Below are positions 12,501 through 24,429 of a stretch of 64,000 nt of DNA, piece by piece; the stretch's first letter is position 1, and each line of letters starts with the position of its first letter. A model generated the notes under the pieces. It did no database searches and had not been told where the DNA came from. It saw nothing but the letters and a program-made list of their open reading frames with translations. The position numbers and the translations under genes are program-made. Source of the DNA: Marchantia polymorpha subsp. ruderalis (taxonomy: Eukaryota; Streptophyta; Marchantiopsida; Marchantiales; Marchantiaceae); assembly GCA_037833965.1 (NCBI GenBank), contig AP031352.1, positions 31,932,501 to 31,996,500 of the forward strand, given 5' to 3'.

Positions 12501-15239
12501 GAATGAAGATAACAGGATCGACGCGGAGATCCAAAAACACCAACGCCCGACTCGGACTTAGTACTTCATGCCATTGGTGCAGAAAAGAGAACAAGTACCG
12601 GACGTATGAGACGGAAGAGAATCTAAGGGATCGGTGGCACATTTCTGTTCTTCGATAACGAATAGCAGAAATCACTCACCAATGGCACTGCTCGATTCAA
12701 TCCCGTGAGAAAGTGAAAGACTCGTAGGTGGGACGAGAGTAATATGTCCCGGGTGAAAATGATACGAATTACATGCACCGTCGCTGATGCCAACCAGTTG
12801 GACGGACCATCAGACAAACAGACAGTAAGCACTTCAGGAATGAGAATGATGGTTATCTAATCTGGAGTGACCAAATATCGGCCGAACTCGATGACAGTCA
12901 CTCCGATACTCACTGAGAGTCGAAGAGTCTCCGACACGGGTTAGAGAACATTTCAAATCATTCTGGAGAGCTGCTGCAAATTGCCGCAGGTATACTCTGA
13001 AAAGAAGATTCTTCATGCAAGTGTCACCGAGGGAAGCCGAATGCAATGAGTTCGCAGGAAACAAGAGAAGGAAAAAGCCCACATCAATCATTCATTTCAT
13101 TTCTAGCAACCTTGACGAGGAGAAGAGTCTAGGAGATCGCCATCTCCCTGCCGTAATTGCATTCACATGGGTCGTACCAAGGCGGGCCACTTAGGAGAAT
13201 AACCTCGCTTGGTGAGTGTCGGAAGCTGACGATGCTCAGCAATGAAAACCTCTTCCGATCTGACTTCATACTCGATTCTAGACCTCACAACGGCGACAAG
13301 ACTCGAGTCCACTGTACAAACAATGATTGTGATCAGATTGTTTATCAACATGAGAATTGTTGTTGCATCAGGCTAGCCTGCATAACCAGCACGGACGGTG
13401 CGGAAATCTTAACATCCTGCATAATGTACATTGAATTTTAATCCGCCCCTTGCTAGCTGTTGAGCTGCAGGGTGGAGGAATTGCACTGCAGCTAACTAAT
13501 AAGATGAGCTTGAACATGAATCTGTATTTAATTGCAGCTTAGACATAATACTTGAAGACCACCCTGGTTGACTATGTTACAGTGGGGATCTTCACAAATA
13601 GTAGAATGAACAATTTGAGCGAGACTTGAAGCTCGTAATACCCAGTGCGTAGGGTGGATTTCTAGCTTCCAGCAGCGTCATACCCTTCGACGAGCTGCAT
13701 CATGATCATCCTTGTGCACGTCGTGGATTAAAGGTTTCTATTGCCTGAAACTTCTTCCTGCAGCTCGAAGCTGTTGTTTAATCTGCCGGCCAAACGTAAC
13801 AGCCCCTCAAAGAGACTATCCTTCTGCTGAAAGGAGTGCGGGGCCAAGTTGTCATGTATTCTTCTAAACGAATCCGAGTGTGAGAGCCAATGATGCCGAT
13901 TGCCAACCTAGACGTAGTCAGATTTGGCTTTAATTACATGGTACAGTAATATTATTTACAAACTCATCGATTCTGAAGTCGGCGCTGTCGGGCTCCTGGA
14001 GACGAGTGACAGAAGGAGAAATCTGAAATGCTTCTTCGCGTACATGAACTTCAATTCGGAAATGTTTGCGCGTCCCGAAGAAGAAGAAGGAGAAGAATCG
14101 TCGTTGAGGATTCACTGAAGATTGGATAACCTGTCGGCGCTCCTATGTTCCACATTCCCTGCCGAACGCAGATCCTGGAGCAATATGGAGCACATCAACG
14201 AATTAGACATATTTCCATAATCCGAATTGCCTAATCTCAATGTTCAGATTTGCAGCAGGTGGTCAAATTTCAGCGTCCCGATTTCGCGTCGCACAACGAT
14301 ATACAGGAGTCTGTACCCGAACCGAGCTCAAGAAAGCCAACCACGCCAGATTCAGTCTCCAGAACTACGTACCGAATTCGAAACCTCGAGCTGAGGAGCC
14401 ATTTCCGCATTCAACGTAGAAGAAACAGCCAGGAGTGGCAACCACCTGGATTTCGCAAATATACAGCAAAGTCTGTCAGACTCTGGAATATAGCAATGTC
14501 ACATCATCCTGCACGTCGTTAAAACCTTGAACTGCGAGTCTAAGATGGTCTCTGGCTTCAGCAATCCTTACCGGCGCAGCTCGGAATTGCCCGTCGAATA
14601 CAGGAGAGTGGCCCACCGTAAAGTTGTTTTCTTGCTCTGTGGTCGCTGTGAGCCAGTCAGGTACCTTGTCTCCTTGAAAGATCTGATCGAGCACAAATTA
14701 CAAAGTCCCACCATTCAGTTAGCTCGAGCTTGATTCGGGTGCAGATTGAAACAATGCATGAGTTCAGTCTCAGTATCTCAGTCGAGTCCACAATTCAGTT
14801 CTGCTTTGGGCTCCTTCTTCACTCACGTCGTTATTGTCAGTCATGGCTCCTGTTCGAATTCTTTCGAAAGGACGAGCTATGGGACGGCTGGCTTGTATCG
14901 ACAGCTCCAGGCACAGAGAGGGTGGCGCCTCGTGAAGAATGGCTCTTCTCGTTTGTCACGTCGGAGAGCGTGAGGCTAACGAGCGGACAGTGAATCACTC
15001 CGCAGCGTAGTTCTGGCTGAATTCTGCCTTTGCTGCGTTTACTATGTACGAATGGCGTGCAAGCAATTGCGTGGCACAGCGCTGCGAGCTGTGATTCGCA
15101 AGGGGAGAGATGACACAGAGCACGACCAAAATGGCCGAAATAATCGAACGCCCTTCGAGCTCTAGCTGTAGTTGTGGCGGAGGTGAGAGAAGCAGCTCAG
15201 TACGAGCCGTTTTATATTTTCTCATTGCGTTTTCCCGAA
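9551..15239. other. Balanced-composition region with no recognised gene
   Basis: Base composition rises sharply in GC near 9,560, and CT-rich and CGA-rich motifs appear (for example CTCTCT at about 11,080-11,095). All open frames are short (under 110 codons), overlap frames on the other strand, and show no domain I know. It may contain untranslated exons, noncoding RNA or promoters, but I cannot place any. One small exception is listed at 10,558-10,815. Confidence 0.45.
10558..10815 (-). pseudogene. Short helical protein relic with an in-frame stop
   Basis: An ATG at 10,815 opens a frame reading MATPTGMSQLDCITLA, then TGA, then continues in the same frame as VREMSDRITNLETSV and about 60 more residues ending in a Gln-rich tail (QQKQQQ). 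The heptad-like pattern MSDRITNLETSVSSANVNLQ suggests a coiled coil. The frame continuing across one stop suggests either a recent nonsense mutation or an internal start at the ATG after the stop (10,755). I do not recognise a family. A plus-strand frame overlaps it, so coding is unproven. Confidence 0.25.
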
Positions 15240-15281
15240 CTGTCAAGTGCCTCATAAGACAGGGCTGACCGAGTCTGCTGC

Positions 15282-15313
15282 GATCGGTCCCGGTTTTATC
15301 ACCGGGACCGATC
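15282..15313. repeat. Perfect 13 bp hairpin
   Basis: GATCGGTCCCGGT and its exact reverse complement are separated by TTTATC. It stands just left of a GGACAG-rich stretch and the duplicated unit at 15,467-15,684. Confidence 0.75.
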
Positions 15314-15466
15314 TAGTTGGACAGTACAGGACAGGGCAGGACGACAGAGGGCAGGACACAGGACGACACTGCGGAGTCCAGGGGGCGGGATCCGTTGGCA
15401 GCAGATGCTAGCCCAAGCACACGCTCCAAGCACACGCCCTCCAATCTGAAGTGAAATCACGGAACT

Positions 15467-15684
15467 CAAGTCAATGCCTCCCTTGCATCCGTGACTATCC
15501 GAGGCAATGGAGGAAGGGTACACTACCCTTTCAGTAGAGTACGCGTACGACGCAGAGAGGTGAAGACTCGAATCAGTATCAAGTCAATGCCTCTTCGGGA
15601 GGCATTGACTTGAGGAGGCTGGGAATGGAGGCTGGGTACAATACCCTTTCAGTAGAGTACGCGTACGACGCAGAGAGGTGAAGA
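15467..15684 (+). repeat. Tandem duplication (~115 bp) with internal hairpin
   Basis: Two direct copies both run from CAAGTCAATGCCTC to GAGGTGAAGA, at 15,467-15,566 and 15,580-15,684. Each contains 'accctttcagtagagtacgcgtacgacgcagagaggtgaaga' with almost no change. In the second copy a perfect 14 bp hairpin forms at 15,580-15,612 (CAAGTCAATGCCTC, loop TTCGG, inverse arm). The first copy has only a partial version. Confidence 0.75.
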
Positions 15685-15879
15685 GCCCCAGCTTCTCTAT
15701 CTGTAAGAGGCCGGCTCTTTTTCAGAGCTGGGTTCTCTTGCGTCTCGTTCGTACTCCACAAATGGGCCGACACTTTCGGTCACTGATTAATGCCCTTGTT
15801 CCTTAGCCAGGCCACCAATCTAGAAATCTTCATGTACGAGTGATCTTCTTGCCTCGATAGCAAATTCAGATTCAACATA
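15667..15879 (+). repeat. Dispersed repeat R1, copy 1
   Basis: Collinear with 29,936-30,178 in the same orientation. Shared blocks are GACGCRGAGAGGTG, AGCCCCAGCTTCTC, AATGGGCCGACACTTT, GGCCACCAATCT and AGATTCAACWT. Both copies show short indels but keep block order, so this is homology and not chance. I see no terminal features of a known transposon class. R1 is the first of three paired segments described under findings. Confidence 0.75.
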
Positions 15880-18180
15880 TTCTAACCGGGCGTGGCGACT
15901 TTATGCAGCATTGAGACTACCACTAGTGGACAAATCCACATACGATCCTTCGTCAAATTGTTGTGATTCAACATTTGTAAGTAAAGCCGTCGATGCGTAC
16001 GTTCTCTAAACGAGTATTAATAATCACCTCGTGGTGAATGGGGGTAGGGAGTTCGCTGCATTATGTTAAGTACCTGTATTTCAGTGGATATTGCTTAGTT
16101 GTGATGTGCAAGGCTGCTGGCTAAGAGAAAGAACAACCAACTGAAATGCGATCCATGATAAAGGTAGTCATATCACTAGATTTCTACATTGTGAGAGCTT
16201 TCAAGTCAATGAATACGCAGAAATATGTAAACTTTTCTGCACTGAGTAAATGGTCGGACTTATTTCTGGGAAGTCGTTTGCTTGTAGCAGTTCACCGACC
16301 TCCATTGCCTTCCGGTGGAGGCCAGCGGGTCCTCAAAGGGGTTTTCCTACTTGTAACCCAGTCTGTACTCTAACGCGTAGCAAATCACATGAAAGCAGTA
16401 TGTACTAACCAAGGATATCTTTGTGTGATTGCAACGAGACCCTCGGTAGGCATGGAATTCTTTCATACGCCCAATTACGTCCAGGGCTCATATCCAAGTT
16501 TTTCGATCTACTTGCACGTCTTCGCATTGGACGAGAAGAAAGAATTCTCCAACCGGACTTATCTACACATCAACTCATTAGTTCCCCTATCACAATATGA
16601 TAAACATATGATAGAGGAAATTATGAATTTGTCTATCATATCTTGTGGTTAACATCTTCATCTTACCTCCGAATACCTAGATGTCCCTCTTACTCAATCC
16701 TGTTTTCCAAAATCAATTTTAATCTGTGCTACTCCTAAGTGATTTTCACCACCCGGTATAAATAAATTTTTTCTTTCAATTTTCAATCTTAAAGGCATGA
16801 AAATTCTAATTTTGTTTTTCTATCTAACCTTTCAATATCTTCTTTATAACTCTTTGAAAATGGAAAATGAAGTATCCATACCTCAAGGCCATTTCTCATT
16901 GAGAAATGGTCTTGAAGTCATTTTTCATTGTTCATATAGATATTCACATGATCTGCAATATCTGTCATTAGAGCAAAACAAAGCATCTCTATCACCTTTT
17001 TCTAAGAATTATGCTCAAATTTAAACTTCAGTGTAGTTACTTCGTCAAATGGATATAATTTTTTCCGTTACAGCTTGTAACGCACTTATTACTAATTTTT
17101 CCTTTGATTATGCATATATCGTGGTTTAAAAAAAAATTAGAAGCTTGTACAAAGTACTCCAAAGGACTTTGATGTAAGATTTCTGATGTAAGATTCTTTG
17201 TGGTCAGGAAATACCACAAAATACTGCTGATATGATGATGTCTTGGTTGCTGATTAATAAAATAGCGATTTTTTTTGAATATTTTGTGGAATAGTCTAAG
17301 CTATAGTCCCTTGGTTTGTGTTGAACAAATTGGACATCACCTAAAGCGCTTCTGAGAAACTTGGCCACGGTTTTCAACTTTGTACAACAAAAGTATGGAG
17401 CACATATTATAAAAATAATCGGTGATCAGGTATAAATATGAAATCAGCTCCCAACACAAATCAAGATGGAGCACACAAGATCCAATTTGGAAAGATCTAA
17501 CATCCAACATAAAAAACCAAGATTGCCTTTCTATTTTGAAATTATTATAATCCATCCAAAATTTGGTGTTATACTTATTTCAAATTTGACATATAAATAA
17601 AATTAGGGGATTTTTTAGTTCATTTCAAGCTATTAAATTCACCCCATTGCTAGTATGGCTGTAAACTGAAATCAATATCTTGCTTGTATTTCCTGGTTAA
17701 CTCATGCATCAAACGCTAAAAAGTAAGTTTGTTGTGAGATTCCGTCAAATGTTGATATTTACATATCTCTTGGAGGGCGACTTGTTCTTTGGGTAAATGT
17801 GGTTGAGGTTCAGGTTTAAAAAGCTCTGCGCGCTCGCAAAGATCGTAAGATGTTAACGTTTCAGGAGATAGAGAAAGGTTTTTATTTTCGATACGGTTTT
17901 GGGGATGAATTGGTTGGATACCTTGCGGGTTTTTCTATAGTGTGTGCAATTGTTGGAAACAAGGCAATAAAATACACGATCAATTGTGGTGGCAAGTAGT
18001 AGGTAGGACTTTGTTAGCAAGGATGCACACAAAAACCAGAAGCTAAAAGCGCCACAAGATCTTCAGAAAGAACTTTAAATGCGTAGGTAGGGAGTGTTCT
18101 TATAAAATCTCTTTAGTGGAACTTAGAAGTTCCAATGATCTTGGGACATGAGTTGGTCTAGTGCGTGTCCCTGGAGTTCT
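15880..18180. other. Sequence without a recognised gene
   Basis: The first ~120 bases still align weakly with the sequence after R1 copy 2 (both contain GTGATTC followed by AACATTT). From about 16,700 composition becomes AT-rich. There are short open frames only, and none shows domain features. Confidence 0.4.
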
Positions 18181-19440
18181 GCAATGGGTACCCATCCTTA
18201 CCATGGTACAATGGGTGGGTAATGGATATCAGCTTGGACGCATGGATATCGGATGGGGACGAGAGAGCCGGATTTTAAAACAATTGAACTCTCGGATTGC
18301 GCCACTCTAATAACTATGACTTGTAATAAACTTGCATTCAACCGGGTGAAAAAGTCTAATTCATGCATTGAATACATACCTTTTTAAACACATGCTTTAC
18401 GAATGAGCAATTTAGTGTTGCTTGTAGATCAAAGTGGAGTAAAACACAAGATTGTGGTCTACGGCAAGCTTTCTAGCATATTCAACCCAATCCTTAGATT
18501 TTCAACCTCATCAACGTGCAAAAAATCTTGCCGTTTTGAAGATATATTAGAACTTGTTGATCATAATTAGCAGATGACATTGGAGTTCAAGAAGTTCAAG
18601 CACTCGACTCTTCACAAGGTCCTATGATGATGCCCATGTGATCTTCAGTCATCTTTGATTGGTACTTAACGATGTGGTGGACGAGGATGGCAACATGACA
18701 ATGGCCAAAGACTCCGACATGATCAAGAGGATCATACTAGCGCTTTTGTACAGCAAGTTTGTCCTTGATAGTGTCCACGTTATGGCGTTGTGGCTAGATC
18801 CAATTAAAAAATTTCATCTTGTCCGTTCCGATCTTGAGCGCAATCAGATTGAGCACGCTAAGGAAGCTTAAGTTCCGCTTGTTCGATCACCGGTCAGGAA
18901 GAACTGGCACTCATTGGTTTTGATGTACGATCAGATGCTCAATGACGACGATGAGTAAGATAACATACTTCCTGCTGAAGATCACAATGACATTGCCGCC
19001 ACCCTCAAAGCAAGAGTCAACAACGAGTGCGAGGCGCACATGAAACACAAAGTCACCAAATGAGACAGTGTCTTGATAATAACGCTAGCGGTGAGTTACA
19101 AGTTATGTCGTGGTAAAGGCACAAGGGCAAGGAACTATATTTTATACTAGCGCAAGTCGTGTTGTCCATCCTATGCATCCCAACATCCAGCGGCATGTCC
19201 GAGAATAACTTCTTGGACGCTGGCAACATCCTAATCAAGAAGCGCAATCGATTGAAGCTCTGAACGATAAACAACCTCATGTTCCTGCACTCTAATTGTG
19301 ACATTTGTATGTAATTATATATAATAAATCATTGGCGCGTCTATCTTTTTAAAAAAAAATCAATTTCTTCTTAAGTAGCTTTACTTTGGTGATGGATTGA
19401 TGGGTAGATAATAGATATGGATAAGGTGTCATGGGTGGAT
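18180..19440 (+). mobile_element. Truncated hAT-family transposon with broken transposase
   Basis: The transposase is recognisable in the plus strand at 18,659-19,303. An open stretch of 70 codons includes ALWLDPIKKF (about 18,785-18,814), the LDPR-K-F-type block of hAT transposases. After a frame break, 19,159-19,303 reads SIPCIPTSSGMSENNFLDAG, NILIKKRNRL and, after one TGA, TINNLMFLHSNC. These match in order the hAT dimerisation domain (Dimer_Tnp_hAT): S-IP-T-S--SE--F---G, KR-RL, N-L-FL. The BED finger and catalytic core are missing or unrecognisable upstream. Subterminal-like GGGTACCCATCC and TGGGTGGGTAAT motifs occur at 18,186-18,224, and GGGTAGAT/GGGTGGAT at 19,400-19,440, but I find no confident terminal inverted repeats. 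The element is dead. Confidence 0.75.
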
Positions 19441-22140
19441 ACAATTGATCTACGCACAACTCTGGATCAAATATGGCTAAAGTTGTCAAGCCCAGTGACT
19501 CTGTTGTTCATGCTCCACAGGCGAAGCAGTAGCAAATTGCGGTGTTTTTTTATATGCATATGAAGTATCATTACTCACTTGTGCACCAAAGATGAAAAAA
19601 AAATGAGAAAGAAAGTCTTGAAAGTATACTCGATGCAACAAAAAGAAAAATTAAATTCTTGTATGTCTTGTGGTCATAACAACAGCAGTGATGAATTTAA
19701 AAAGATGAATTACAAAATCTCAATAAATCAATGCTTTGAATTTTAGATGTAATGAGTTAAACTATAATGACATAAATATCATTTTTTTCAAGTATAAATA
19801 TTTATTGATTTTGCATCATATATATAAGTTTAAATAACAACTTGAACTTTTAACGTGCACTACATGTTTAGTCAATTATCATATCATAAATCACAATTCA
19901 CAAAGATTGAAAATGAAATCAAAAATAAAATTAAAGTTATATGTAAGTCAATGTCACGGAAGTTGCAAACTTTTTCAAATAGGGAAGCGGTATGTACATT
20001 ACCCAACAAGTAGGCAAGATGGACTTTTTCCAACTTGGAGGCGGTGCGCACTTTCTCAATTTAGTGCGTCCTAGCAATATAAATTTAGAGACTTGTAACA
20101 TTGTTCTTCACTAGTTGAACTTGCACTTTCAATATCAACATTATGTCTTGTTTTCTTGTTACTACTTCCATCTTTGTTGTTTCGAGTGTCATTACTTTCA
20201 TTGTTTGAGCTCAAGTTTTGTGTGAGTTGATGTCTGCAACAATCCAAGATTTCATTTCAAAAGTTTTTTCTATGTGAACAGTTAGATGAAAATAATATAT
20301 AACATATTTTGTGAATAATTTATCTTCATCTTCAAATATCTACATATGATGATCTAAAATGGATAATAATATAATATGATGTCAATATTATAATTTTAAG
20401 TTTTGTTTACATCACATCTATAATTTTTTTAAATCTTGTCATTATATTAAATAAAGTCATTATACCCAAGATTGTTCAGATATTTTTGAAGATTATACTA
20501 TATTACCTGATATCATAACATCATAATTAGTTATTTTTCTATATGAAGTTAAAGTTACATACTGCAATTCAAAATTTCTCAAAGTTTTTAAAAAAACTTA
20601 CATATCATACAAATATTATGTACAAATTGGAATTTTCTAATATTAATAATAATAAAGATATGAACATTACAATAATTTTTTATAATTAATCCAGTGATGC
20701 AATCAATAAAAATTAGCCTATATGTCATTAATAATCAATAAAATAAAAATTTAGCAAACATGTATTTTAAACAAAAATTAGTAAATAATTATTCCAATTC
20801 CAATATAAATATCAATTATAATTATATGATCTATATATTATGTGTCATCTGAATCAAATATTTCAAAATACTCAAAATTCTACAAAACTTATCGAAGAAC
20901 ACAATTTTAAATCTAGAATCTTAATCACTTCTAACATAATGATTCTAAAATTGTTGATTTCTAGATTATTTGTTCTCTTGAGATTGTAACCAAAAAATAC
21001 AATAAAAATCTTCAAAGCTTCATCAAGTTCAATCATTAGTCCAACTTATTACATCCATGATGATAGTTGTCATTATGACATGTAAGGAGGTCAAATGAGT
21101 TTTATACTGATAGAAAACAAAAAATTTATTCATCACACATTATAAAATATATCTTTATTTAAATATAAAGTAATTGAATTTAATTTGGAGATATATATGT
21201 CATGAAAAATTTCGGTGTTTGAAAATAAAATTACTTCCAAAATCTCTAGGAACATAATTTCTAAGATTTAAGACCAAAAAAAGAATGTTAGATTCAAATC
21301 CACAAGCTGAAATTGCTTACAACTCTTAAATTTTATGGTTGGGTATAGATACAAATATCACGATTTATATCATGAATCGTAATCAAACTGAAATCCAAGT
21401 TAAGTAGCATGTAATAAGATCATCAAGTTTCTATTAGCCAAAGGAGCTAGTCCTTACAATATTTTAAATTGTAATTTAAAAAAAATTTATGGTCATGAAG
21501 TTATTTCCATTATTTCTTATACATAGCTTCATTTCAAAAAATACAAACAGATTCTTAATTTAAACTTCAATTTATTTTTGTGTGTTTTCAATATCAAGAT
21601 CAGGAAATGATATTTCAAAAGTTTGTTGAATCCTAAATTTGTAATTTAACATCAAAAAAAGTTGGGAAAAAATCAAAATCTGGATAAAAGCATACTAATA
21701 ATCAATTTCCTAGATTTTTTATTATTTTAATAAATAATAAATGATAGTTTTCTATAAACGCTTTAAGTTTTACAGTAAGATTTATGAATGGATGATTTGA
21801 ATCCTTAGATTCAAATAAAAATCCTCATTTTATAAGAAATTACATTATTTTATTATACTTTATAGTTTATAGAAAACATTGAATTTATACTTAGAAATTA
21901 AAATAAAATGGAAAATTATCACGGAATTACAACATGTTCATTTTGCTTCGACTTGTTATGATTAAAATTCTCCATTTCCAAAAAATTCTATTTCCAAGTA
22001 TTTTAACTTGTTGAAATATAGTCAAAAAGTTTTAGTAAACTACAGTGAAGTTATATGATCTACGAATAAAAATTAAATCCACTCCATTCATATTCTTTTC
22101 ATAGAAGATGTTTTGACAGTCTTGTTTTATTCTCAAAGTT
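19441..22140. other. AT-rich sequence without a recognisable gene
   Basis: Very AT-rich with poly-A/T runs and frequent stops in all frames. I see nothing supportable here. Confidence 0.5.
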
Positions 22141-22970
22141 AATTGTAGAATCTCTGTCTCTGCGTTAAACAATGTCACGGCATCATCGAGGGTTTAAATG
22201 TTGGAATTCTTAGCAACTCATCAATCAAGAGGGTCGAAGCTATTTGCTTGACACCTTCCCCCTCCGGTTACCGAGTAGCCATGGCTTATGCAAAAAGGTA
22301 GGGCATGGGCTAGGGTGGGCGATTGCTTGCAAGGATTAGAATCTTGGCGTGAAGAAAATATCGATCTTCGTACGAATGCGGCGAAAAAAACTTGAGGGCT
22401 GCGGTGGAAAACCCGGATCCCTCCAAAGACTTGAGGGCCGCCAAGAAAAAACTTGAGTGCCTCCGTGTAAAACCCCGAATTAGCTGGTAGATGCGCGGAA
22501 AAGCAGAACCCGTGCAACACGGGATGATTATTTCTGAATGATAATTTGTGGACCAACTTGTAATGTGTGAGGAAGAGATATTGGAAGCCTGGATGAAAGC
22601 GAAAGCGTGATTATTGCGTCTGATCATGGTCCGACAACCTCTGTCCTAACAAGGCTTCACTACCTTTTCAGCGGCGTGTGAAGTGTAGCCAATGGATGCC
22701 GTGGATGCTGGAAGCCTCAAAAGCCGCAATCTCATTATCGAGTTGCAAGATTGTAGTAAAGGAATTTGCTGTGAATACGGGAAAAATGGAACGTATTGGG
22801 TCCCATCAAGCAGTCAGCGTTCTGATGGGGTCCATCAAGCAAATTTCTCTAGTAAATACCTTTCATAGCTTCTTTCGGATTCTCGGCGGATTCTGAAGTC
22901 TGAGCCCAGACTCCACTATGAACCAACCCAAAGCTCCTCTTGACGATGAGGAAGGAGTGATACGCACTTA
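22141..22970. other. Transition region with short internal direct repeats
   Basis: The block AAACTTGAGGGCTGC...GAAAACCCGGAT is followed by two similar pieces (ACTTGAGGGCCGCC and ACTTGAGTGCCTCC...AAAACCCCGAAT) at about 22,388-22,480, a degenerate three-copy tandem repeat. Overlapping minus-strand frames of 105 and 111 codons arise from it. They share the repeat's periodicity and show no known domain, so I do not call a gene. Confidence 0.4.
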
Positions 22971-23240
22971 GAATATCCGTGATCAGACTAGCTCATGGAC
23001 CTGGAAAGCAGTGGTGAAAAGCGCAGCCAGCCGCCTCGCCACTTCATAGAATAGATCAGATAATCCTCCTCCTCACGCCAGATATGTGTTCCCGTTCAGC
23101 GAGCAAGCCGCCATTGCATAGGGCTTCCATACCGAGAACTTTCAGTCTCGAGAGTGCCTAAACTAGTTCCGGTGTATCTAAACTGTCGAGCTCCTTCAGA
23201 GTGACAGGAGGAGAGGATATGTACAGGAATCTGACTGTCA
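22971..23240 (+). repeat. Dispersed repeat R2, copy 1
   Basis: Collinear with 31,301-31,566, same orientation. Shared blocks are AATATCYGTGAT, AGTGGT-AAAAGCG, CCGCCTC-CCAC, CCTCCTCACGC-AGAT-TGTGTTCCCG-TCAGC, AGCAAGCCGCCAT-GCATAGGGCT, and GCCTAAACTAG followed by TATCTAAACTG. It is the second of the three paired segments. Confidence 0.8.
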
Positions 23241-23813
23241 GTTTGTCGGGGGGCCCAGCGTTCGGGCCACCGGGAATTTTCTTTAATCCAGTAAAATTTT
23301 GGAACTGTTGTCGCTAATCTCGGACTCCAAGAATGCAGAGGAATGCAATCACTTTGGATGGGAGGAGGCTTTCCAGAAACGACCTCATCCTCCAGAGGGG
23401 CAGGGGAATCTGATGCAGACGATATTGAAATTGCTGGCAGTAAGATGTGAGGAAGCCTCCCAGTCTCTAATTGGAATTATATATGGCAGCAGACCGCTTC
23501 GAGCCGTATTGGATGAGTCCAAGTGTGGGGCTAGGCCCCAACTTCATCTGCGGTCTGCGGGGAGCGCGTTTGTCCGTGCTTCTGTAAAAGATCCACGCTT
23601 TACTCCTTGGGAAGTCCAGACTCCATTCCCAACGGATGACAAAGTCGGGCGTCCGGGGAGAACTCAATCAAGCCATGCTTCGTGCTGGTGTAGAGTAGGG
23701 GAGTCCTCCTCCACCAGCACCGCCAACATCAGGCTGAGTCGTCTTCTACGCGGAGAGTACTTCCCGTACGTAGAAATGTTAGCGCCACAGGCATCTGCCA
23801 GAAGGGTGAAACC

Positions 23814-24344
23814 ATGAAAATCAAACCACCAATACGGAGGAGGGCCTCCTGCCGGGCCGAATTCGCCAAATCTCTTCACCCGGGCGTGCATCATACGACT
23901 CCACACAGTAGCCACACGGACAGCGGAAGTTCTAAGGACATTCCGGAACCATTGCAACGGCACTACGAGAAACGATCACATAGGTTGCCTCAAATTTCAA
24001 CTCTCGTGCAGCCGAATCTACTGACGATCAAATGGTGGCCTCGGAACCACCGAATGGCTGAAGCCAACGAAGAAATTTCCCCCAAAGTTGGTGCGGTTGA
24101 CAGTCGATCACTTTTCGTGAATCTCCTCAACTACGCGGAAATGCATCCGCCGCTGGCTGCGGATGCATTTCCCGTCGTCGTCGCCGCAGCCAGCGGCGAC
24201 GACGATCTGCGTATGAGTGCTCTGGCTTCGAGACTCGGAGCTCTGCTCTCTGCTCTTTCTATCCCCAGCATGTCAAAACTAGGACCCTTCCTTCTTCCAT
24301 TGGAAGCCCACGCGTCAGCATCGCTTGCTTTCCCGGTGATTTGA
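23814..24344 (+). CDS. Uncharacterised 176-codon open reading frame
   Basis: This is the longest ATG-initiated frame in the window. The first part is basic and polar (His, Arg, Ser, Pro rich). The last third turns hydrophobic and Ala/Leu-rich (for example LGALLSALSIPSMSKLGPFL). No family is recognisable. Against it: the frame passes through a complex palindrome at 24,138-24,204, an antisense frame of 96 codons overlaps its 3' part, and local GC content alone makes chance frames longer. There is no visible intron or conserved motif. It may be a lineage-specific gene, part of a longer transcript, or chance. Confidence 0.22.
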   Translation: MKIKPPIRRRASCRAEFAKSLHPGVHHTTPHSSHTDSGSSKDIPEPLQRHYEKRSHRLPQISTLVQPNLLTIKWWPRNHRMAEANEEISPKVGAVDSRSLFVNLLNYAEMHPPLAADAFPVVVAAASGDDDLRMSALASRLGALLSALSIPSMSKLGPFLLPLEAHASASLAFPVI

Positions 24345-24421
24345 AATGCATTTGCCGTATCGATGAACGATGGTGCTTGGCCGGCACCGGAGACGGGATC
24401 GTTGTCCTGTGACGTGGGCAT
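24131..24421 (-). CDS. Uncharacterised 96-residue open reading frame
   Basis: It starts ATGCCCACGTCACAGG and encodes an acidic-to-neutral, Ser/Ala-rich protein with stretches such as QAPSFIDTANAFQITGKASD and ERAESRAPSLEARALIRR. It ends in a low-complexity Ala/Ser/Gly tail that coincides with the palindrome at 24,138-24,204. Composition is more protein-like than the sense frame opposite it, but I recognise no domain. The palindromic tail suggests that the 3' end is not ancestral coding sequence. Confidence 0.25.
   Translation of the reverse strand: MPTSQDNDPVSGAGQAPSFIDTANAFQITGKASDADAWASNGRRKGPSFDMLGIERAESRAPSLEARALIRRSSSPLAAATTTGNASAASGGCISA
24138..24204. repeat. Two adjacent perfect hairpins with mutually complementary cores
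   Basis: Hairpin 1 pairs GAAATGCATCCGC (24,138-24,150) with its inverse at 24,159-24,171, loop CGCTGGCT. Hairpin 2 pairs CGTCGTCGCCGC (24,176-24,187) with its inverse at 24,193-24,204, loop AGCCA. In addition CCGCTGGCTGCGG around loop 1 is the exact reverse complement of CCGCAGCCAGCGG around loop 2, so the two hairpins can also pair with each other. Confidence 0.85.
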
Positions 24422-24429
24422 GCCAGGTG

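Noticed and set aside
23299-23817. 172-codon plus-strand frame
   Set aside because: The first codon is TTG, the first ATG comes 38 codons later, and antisense frames overlap. No motif is recognised.
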